Source: DATMER01 sp036266195
GTDB taxonomy: Bacteria; Acidobacteriota; Thermoanaerobaculia; Multivoradales; UBA5704
Length of the DNA: 7,034 nucleotides
Direction of reading: 5' to 3'
NCBI GenBank assembly: GCA_036266195.1
Contig: DATANP010000691.1
Span: forward strand, 1-7,034
The translations under genes were made by a program, and so were the position numbers. The notes under the pieces are model-generated. The model did not search any database and was not told where the DNA came from. It was given only the letters and a program-made list of their open reading frames with translations. Positions 5,547 through 7,034 of this stretch are shown in pieces (position 1 is the stretch's first letter; each line of letters opens with the position of its first letter).

Positions 5547-6125
5547 TTACTTCTTCGTATTCTTCCGGATCAGCACCAGACAGGCCCAGAGGATCTCGAG
5601 CTGCTCGCGGCCGAACGGCAGGTCGGAGTCCCGCCAGATGTCGCGCATCGCAGTCAGGAGCTCGGTCCAGTCGACCGGGTGCTTCTTCTCGTAGATCCGC
5701 CGCATGGCCGCCAGCAGGTCGGCCACGGTCCAGATGTTCAGCCGGCGCCCCCCCATCTCCATCCAGGCGTAGCGCAGGTGTTGCAGCCGCCGGCGCGACA
5801 GCTCCTGGTCCTTGTAGCGCACCCGCAGGCGGCCCACCTCGGGCAGGCGGTTGAACACCAGGTCGTCCGGAGCGGCGTGGCTCGACAGCACCTGCCAGTG
5901 CTGCGGCACCAGCTCCTCCTTGCGCACCTGCATGACGAGGGCGTCGAAGCGCTTGACGTCGATCCCCTCGAACACGGCGCCGAGCGTGGGCACGTCGGCG
6001 CCGTGGATCCAGGCCGCGATGTCCTCGTCGGACGGCAGGGCCCGCGGCGGCGCGGCGGCTGCGACGGGCTTGGCCGGGGTGGCCGGAGCCTCCGGCTTGA
6101 AGGTCACATCGGTCGTTTCACTCAT
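5547..6125 (-). CDS. Uncharacterised 192-aa soluble protein
   Basis: I do not recognise a family. The first 30 residues are Pro/Ala-rich and probably disordered (PEAPATPAKPV, AAAAPPRALP). The remainder is a charged, mostly helical domain rich in Arg, Trp and Leu, with no signal peptide, membrane segment or metal motif. Two similar helices occur at 136-149 (ADLLAAMRRIYEKK) and 154-167 (TELLTAMRDIWRDS), suggesting a repeated helical hairpin. The ATG at 6125 has GGAGGAG about 4 nt upstream. It lies 50 nt downstream of the cold-shock gene on the same strand; TATAGACTAT at 6146-6155 on the minus strand could be a -10 region for its own promoter. Its 3' end abuts the shared hairpin. It is a real gene by start site, composition and neat fit between neighbours. 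Confidence 0.75.
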   Translation of the reverse strand: MSETTDVTFKPEAPATPAKPVAAAAPPRALPSDEDIAAWIHGADVPTLGAVFEGIDVKRFDALVMQVRKEELVPQHWQVLSSHAAPDDLVFNRLPEVGRLRVRYKDQELSRRRLQHLRYAWMEMGGRRLNIWTVADLLAAMRRIYEKKHPVDWTELLTAMRDIWRDSDLPFGREQLEILWACLVLIRKNTKK

Positions 6126-6175
6126 CGTCTCCTCCGACAGGATGGATAGTCTATACGGAGGAGCACCGAAACGGC

Positions 6176-6382
6176 TCAGGCCCGCAGGACGTTGCGCGCC
6201 AGCAGACCCTTGGGACCCTGCACCAGCTCGAAGTTCACCCTCTCGCCCTGGTTCAGGGTGCGGAAGCCTTCCGCGACGATCGCCGTGTGGTGGACGAACA
6301 CATCCTCGCCACCCTCCTCGGTCTGGATGAAGCCGTATCCCTTCGCGTTATTGAACCATTTGACCGTTCCCTGCTGTGACAT
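6176..6382 (-). CDS. Cold-shock domain protein (CspA family)
   Basis: A 68-aa single cold-shock domain of normal length: a five-stranded OB barrel that binds single-stranded RNA and DNA as an RNA chaperone. RNP1 is KGYGFIQ (14-20) and RNP2 is DVFVHHTAI (27-35); the opening GTVKWFNNAKGYG and closing GPKGLLARNV match the family closely. The ATG at 6382 is chosen by AAAGGAGAG about 8 nt upstream; upstream in-frame codons are GC-rich leader. Whether it is cold-induced or constitutive cannot be told from the protein. It lies downstream of secG and tRNA-Leu on the same strand, but a 178-nt gap suggests its own promoter. Confidence 0.95.
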   Translation of the reverse strand: MSQQGTVKWFNNAKGYGFIQTEEGGEDVFVHHTAIVAEGFRTLNQGERVNFELVQGPKGLLARNVLRA

Positions 6383-6560
6383 GGCCTGCCTCTCCTTTCT
6401 GAATCCAGGAGGTACACCAACGCCAAAGCGCCGCCAACTCCCGGGGGACCTCATGCAAGCGGAATTTGGAGCATGGTCGCACCAACGGCTCCGGAAATCA
6501 AGGAGTCGCCGGAAGCCTGGAGAGAAAGGAGGAGGATGACCGGTCTGTGCTCAGGAGGGA
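6383..6560 (-). other. Leader/promoter region of the cold-shock gene
   Basis: A 178-nt gap between the tRNA and the cold-shock start without a plausible gene. On the minus strand TTGATT (6501-6496) and GACCAT (6478-6473) are 17 bp apart and could be a weak promoter, giving a leader near 85 nt, as cold-shock genes often have. Bases 6487-6494 can pair with 6509-6517 through a one-base bulge around a 14-nt loop, but no T-run follows. Both readings are tentative. Confidence 0.25.
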
Positions 6561-6645
<85 letters not shown>

Positions 6646-6676
6646 GCGCACAGACCAGGTTGTCAAACAACAAGGA

Positions 6677-7000
6677 TCAGCGCTTCGACTGACCCGGGGT
6701 CGGCGTTGCCGGGGCCGCCGGAGCCGGTGTCGGGCTCCCGCTGGTCACCGGAACGTCGCCCATCACCGTGCCGCGGCGAGCCTGAGGGATGCCGATCAGC
6801 AGGGTGGTGAGAATGAAGACGACGAACGAAGCCACCGTCAGCTTGTGCAGCAGGGTCGTCGCGCCGCGGGCCCCGAAGGCGGCCTGCGTGCTCCCGCCTC
6901 CGAACACCGAAAGGTCGGCGCCCTTGCCCTGCTGGAGCAGGACCACGAGGATCAGGAAGACGCAGACGATGATGTAGATGCTGACCAGGGCGATGAACAC
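6677..7000 (-). CDS. secG: Preprotein translocase subunit SecG
   Basis: A 107-aa inner-membrane protein, auxiliary subunit of the SecYEG channel that assists SecA-driven export. Two transmembrane helices (about 2-22 and 54-70) flank the conserved cytoplasmic loop LLQQGKGADLSVFGGG (21-36) and TQAAFGARGA (38-47), the family hallmark. After TM2 comes a short basic PQARRG segment and a Pro/Thr/Ala-rich, probably disordered tail (TPAPAAPATPTPG). The start codon is GTG (7000-6998) with GGAGG 4 nt upstream; no ATG gives a full TM1. A -10-like TACACT lies at 7030-7025, its -35 outside the window. It is followed by tRNA-Leu(GAG). Confidence 0.95.
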   Translation of the reverse strand: MFIALVSIYIIVCVFLILVVLLQQGKGADLSVFGGGSTQAAFGARGATTLLHKLTVASFVVFILTTLLIGIPQARRGTVMGDVPVTSGSPTPAPAAPATPTPGQSKR

Positions 7001-7034
7001 GGGGCCTCCACGAAAAGGCGGGGAAGTGTACGCG

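Noticed and set aside
6659..6671. Small inverted repeat GTTGT-CAA-ACAAC between secG and the tRNA
   Set aside because: A 5-bp A/T-rich stem is too weak to call a terminator or processing site, and resemblance to the array half-site is limited to one copy.

Overview
The window is a GC-rich chromosomal segment from a diderm bacterium. The Gram-negative-type envelope is shown by an outer-membrane beta-barrel ending in Phe, an exported cyclophilin and SecG. Base composition and gene style would fit Acidobacteriota or a deltaproteobacterial/Myxococcota-like lineage, but nothing here fixes the phylum. No transposase, integrase, phage gene or CRISPR array is present, and the coding content is mostly housekeeping.

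Layout, left to right. (1) A coiled-coil plus GAF protein on + (26-667, possibly starting before the window). (2) A non-coding stretch of about 440 bp (668-1106) dominated by an ordered array: 18 imperfect 12-bp palindromes, consensus GAYAASSTTRTC, at 20-21 bp steps from 706 to 1060 with GC-rich spacers. (3) A small cupin on + (1107-1478). (4) A minus-strand run from 3980 down to 1482: outer-membrane barrel, class I/II aminotransferase, Crp/Fnr-type regulator, with gaps of 29 and 10 nt. (5) A DUF971 protein on + (4040-4390), divergent from the barrel gene and overlapping the 3' end of mobA (4904-4359, minus). (6) A signal-peptide-bearing cyclophilin on + (4939-5511), followed by a perfect hairpin. 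(7) A minus-strand block: secG (7000-6677), tRNA-Leu(GAG) (6645-6561), a cold-shock protein (6382-6176) and an unrecognised 192-aa protein (6125-5547).

How the genes may work together. The barrel/aminotransferase/Crp-Fnr genes look like one transcription unit, although the regulator also has its own -10-like element and may be made from a leaderless message. SecG next to tRNA-Leu(GAG) matches the secG-leuU order of E. coli. The mobA and DUF971 genes are convergent and overlap, so they are not an operon.

The most unusual element is the palindrome array at 706-1060. It behaves like a set of operators for a symmetric (dimeric) DNA-binding protein placed on one face of the helix every two turns: copies occur as exact reverse complements of each other, and spacing is held within 1 bp while sequence varies. 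Its binding partner and function are unknown. It lies directly upstream of the cupin gene, whose codons 2-5 contain a further match close to the array's phase.
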